Notes under the pieces: generated by a model
The model's database searches: none
What the model was told of the DNA's origin: nothing
What the model saw: only the letters and a program-made list of their open reading frames with translations
Shown here: positions 62,075-64,000 of the stretch, one piece after another
How positions within the stretch are numbered: position 1 is the stretch's first letter
How the letters are laid out: every line of letters begins with the position of its first letter
Position numbers and translations under genes: made by a program
Source: Lineus longissimus
Lineage: Eukaryota > Nemertea > Pilidiophora > Heteronemertea > Lineidae
Length of the DNA stretch: 64,000 nucleotides
Direction of reading: 5' to 3'
Assembly: GCF_910592395.1 (NCBI RefSeq)
Contig: NC_088310.1
Span: forward strand, 21,149,501-21,213,500

Positions 62075-62302
62075 ATGACGAGATCGGACAAATTTCAAGT
62101 TAACATTCAGGAGACCAGGAAAATTGAACAGTTAAGAAAAGACTACAGCTCAGGATCTCAGTATAATCCAGCGGGTGCCATGAATAATGCAGCCATCCTG
62201 CCGTTTCCTTGGAAAGAGACCCATTTGTTGGAGAAAACCCCACAGTGGTATGAGAGAGTTGGGAAGGTCCGGGCGGAGGGCAAGTCTTTGGTGGTTAACT
62301 GA
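62075..62302 (+). CDS. Short hypothetical protein, 75 aa
   Basis: ATG at 62075 with an in-frame TGA three codons upstream; stop at 62300-62302. The sequence is balanced and protein-like: an N-terminal charged helix (QETRKIEQLRKDY) then YNPAGAMNNAAILPFPWKE and TPQWYERVGKVRAEGKSLVVN. Pro/Trp/Tyr content of this kind is seen in small axonemal or sperm proteins, but I do not recognise it. It may be a single-exon gene or the last exon of one. Confidence 0.4.
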   Translation: MTRSDKFQVNIQETRKIEQLRKDYSSGSQYNPAGAMNNAAILPFPWKETHLLEKTPQWYERVGKVRAEGKSLVVN

Positions 62303-64000
62303 TTACCGCTAGGGTGGAATGAGTATACTCGTGGGTTCGGGAAAATTTCTGCACTAATGTGCTAAATCATGATACATGTATATGATTTTTCCACCTTTTG
62401 CCATATAGTTGATTACATTTACGTGCATGATGGCCATCAAATATAAACCGCAGCCCTACATAGTCATACATGGACATAGGCCTATAGATATCCTCATCCA
62501 AACTATCTTTTTCTTTGCACTGTAAAACTCCCAGTGTCGATGGTGGATTCTGTTGTCAGGGGTGACATTTAGGTTCTTGCTCAGAACGTGCAACGCGCTT
62601 TAATTTGGACGGTTTTTCAGAGCGTCTGAGAGTTGAAGAAAATATGTCTTCACGTTATGTGTGATAGGGAATGCAGGGTGGTGGAGATGCGGATCCTTTG
62701 TCGTGTGGGTTATTCTTTCCCTGTTCCTCCAACAATCAAATGGTTGGTTTGTTCACGCGGAATGTGTCTTAGGTTCCCAAGATAACAGGGAATTGGCTTC
62801 CGCCGCAATATATGTCGAGACTGGGCAAGACGTGAAGGCGAAAGTGGTCACTTGTCTTTGTCTCGACGACAAGACGTTTAGTTCCAAGATATTTCTTCAG
62901 ATGTCACTGTCAGTGCTCAATTCTGGAATGGTCATGTGACCAGAAAATTATGAAAACGAGGCCAATGCTTGTGAGTCAATGAAAAATATTGTGTAGAATT
63001 CGTGAAAAGAATAGGTTTTTATTTCGATTTATTCGATTTCTTTCTTGTGAACTTTATTCTGTGTGATAGTAGAGTATCTTTGTGTTCTCTTGGTAACTTT
63101 TCTGTGTGTAGTTGGGTCCCGATCTTCTGTATGAACCAAATTTGCCCGTGTTGTCCTTCTCCTTGTTTTCAATGTCGTGTACATTTTGTGTACATTTTTC
63201 AGTACATATTTCCAGACTTGCCCTTTGCTTTAGCTATGGCTAGCCTAAAGTTCATAAAAAAACTCATATCAGATTATCAAATTTTTGGGACGAGTTTACA
63301 AATACAATCCCCGTTCATGGCCAAAAAAAGGTCATTGGTTGACTAAAGAAGGGCCACTGTTCAATGGATTTATTAGTTGAATCAATGAATGCGATCAAAC
63401 TAGGCCTACGTCATTTCCGATACGGCGATAGGCCTAGGACAGTCACCATTTGACCGTACGTCTCATCACAGGGTATAGTTTTCATGTCAACTTTGTCAAT
63501 CTTTCATTGGTAGATGTTAACCATAGTGAAACAAAAGTGAAAACCTCTTTGACTGGCCACAGGGCCTTCACACTATCATAATCATCATAAACTTAAAACT
63601 AAAAGATAGACATTCTTTCACCAGTCGTAGGTGGTCGTTCAGGGCCTAAACATCCCTGAGAATAGGCACAACGAACAAAAGCAGGTGTGGTTTGGACCTC
63701 ACGGTCTTTTGTGACCACACAGTCTTTTGTTTGGTGCTTGTGTGTTGATGCCCTCGATGGCTTCCTCCTCTGACTGTTGGATGTGGTGATGATATATAGG
63801 CCTAGACGGAGTGTGACTGAATCACAAACAAACTCTAGAGGTTACTATATTGAATTATCTTTTTTTAGGGTGACGAAGAAAATATCTAACAAAAAATCAA
63901 CTGTAATCAAGATCATAACATCATGATTACTGCATAAAGATGTCAGTATAAAGTGAACTAACAGACACCAGTGACCTAGCTGTCGAAGTTAGGTCTTCGT
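62303..64000. other. Right flank, nothing convincing
   Basis: AT-rich. A plus-strand frame at 62661-62939 has a hydrophobic stretch followed by an ordinary segment but no in-frame ATG; another at 63002-63346 is Cys/Phe-rich and lacks an ATG start. Three TAGGCCTA octamers cluster at 63.40-63.80 kb. Confidence 0.45.

Noticed and set aside
62661-62939. Plus-strand frame with a signal-peptide-like start
   Set aside because: No in-frame ATG and no acceptor that would join it to an upstream exon was seen.
63002-63346. Plus-strand Cys/Phe-rich frame of 114 codons
   Set aside because: Begins without ATG; composition follows T-rich DNA and no domain is recognisable.

Overview
The window is eukaryotic (metazoan) genomic DNA: genes are split into many short exons with GT-AG splice sites, introns are long and AT-rich, and there are minisatellites, tRNA-derived repeat fragments and wide intergenic gaps. 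Product types (a Fuseless-like membrane protein, a secreted fibrinogen-domain protein, a formin of the FMN/Cappuccino class) and the abundance of the palindromic octamers TACATGTA and TAGGCCTA suggest a marine invertebrate. The phylum cannot be fixed from the sequence alone.

Layout. (1) 1-6,645, minus strand: the first 20 coding exons (646 codons) of XRN2, the nuclear 5'-3' exoribonuclease; the 3' third lies beyond the left edge. (2) 9,838-25,978, minus strand: a complete FMN-class formin of 16 coding exons (1,758 aa), with a probable long 3'UTR to about 7,408 and candidate 5' non-coding exons near 26,082 and 31,331. (3) 33,116-37,732, minus strand: a five-exon, 173-aa calmodulin-like EF-hand protein whose last intron carries a 67-bp minisatellite abutting the splice donor. 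(4) 43,950-48,747, minus strand: a three-exon, 228-aa two-pass membrane protein of unrecognised family. (5) 50,487-58,473, plus strand: a four-exon secreted protein of 1,863 aa, made of a signal peptide, very long Lys/Glu/Asp-rich and Ala/Lys/Glu-rich repeats with a coiled coil between them, and a C-terminal fibrinogen-related domain. (6) 59,226-61,485, minus strand: a four-exon, 420-aa multi-pass protein of the Fuseless family. A short plus-strand ORF at 62,075 may be a further gene.

All exon models were joined by hand by matching splice-site phase; for XRN2, the formin, the EF-hand gene, the fibrinogen gene and the Fuseless gene every junction preserves the reading frame. There is no operon logic; neighbours are unrelated in function. 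The most distinctive locus is the repeat-rich fibrinogen-domain protein. Other points of interest are the formin (DEP-like fold before the coiled coil, N-terminal Met-Gly myristoylation-like motif, upstream ORF overlapping the start codon), the splice-site-abutting minisatellite, a foldback flanked by 9-bp direct repeats, and a plus-strand protein-like fragment inside a formin intron.
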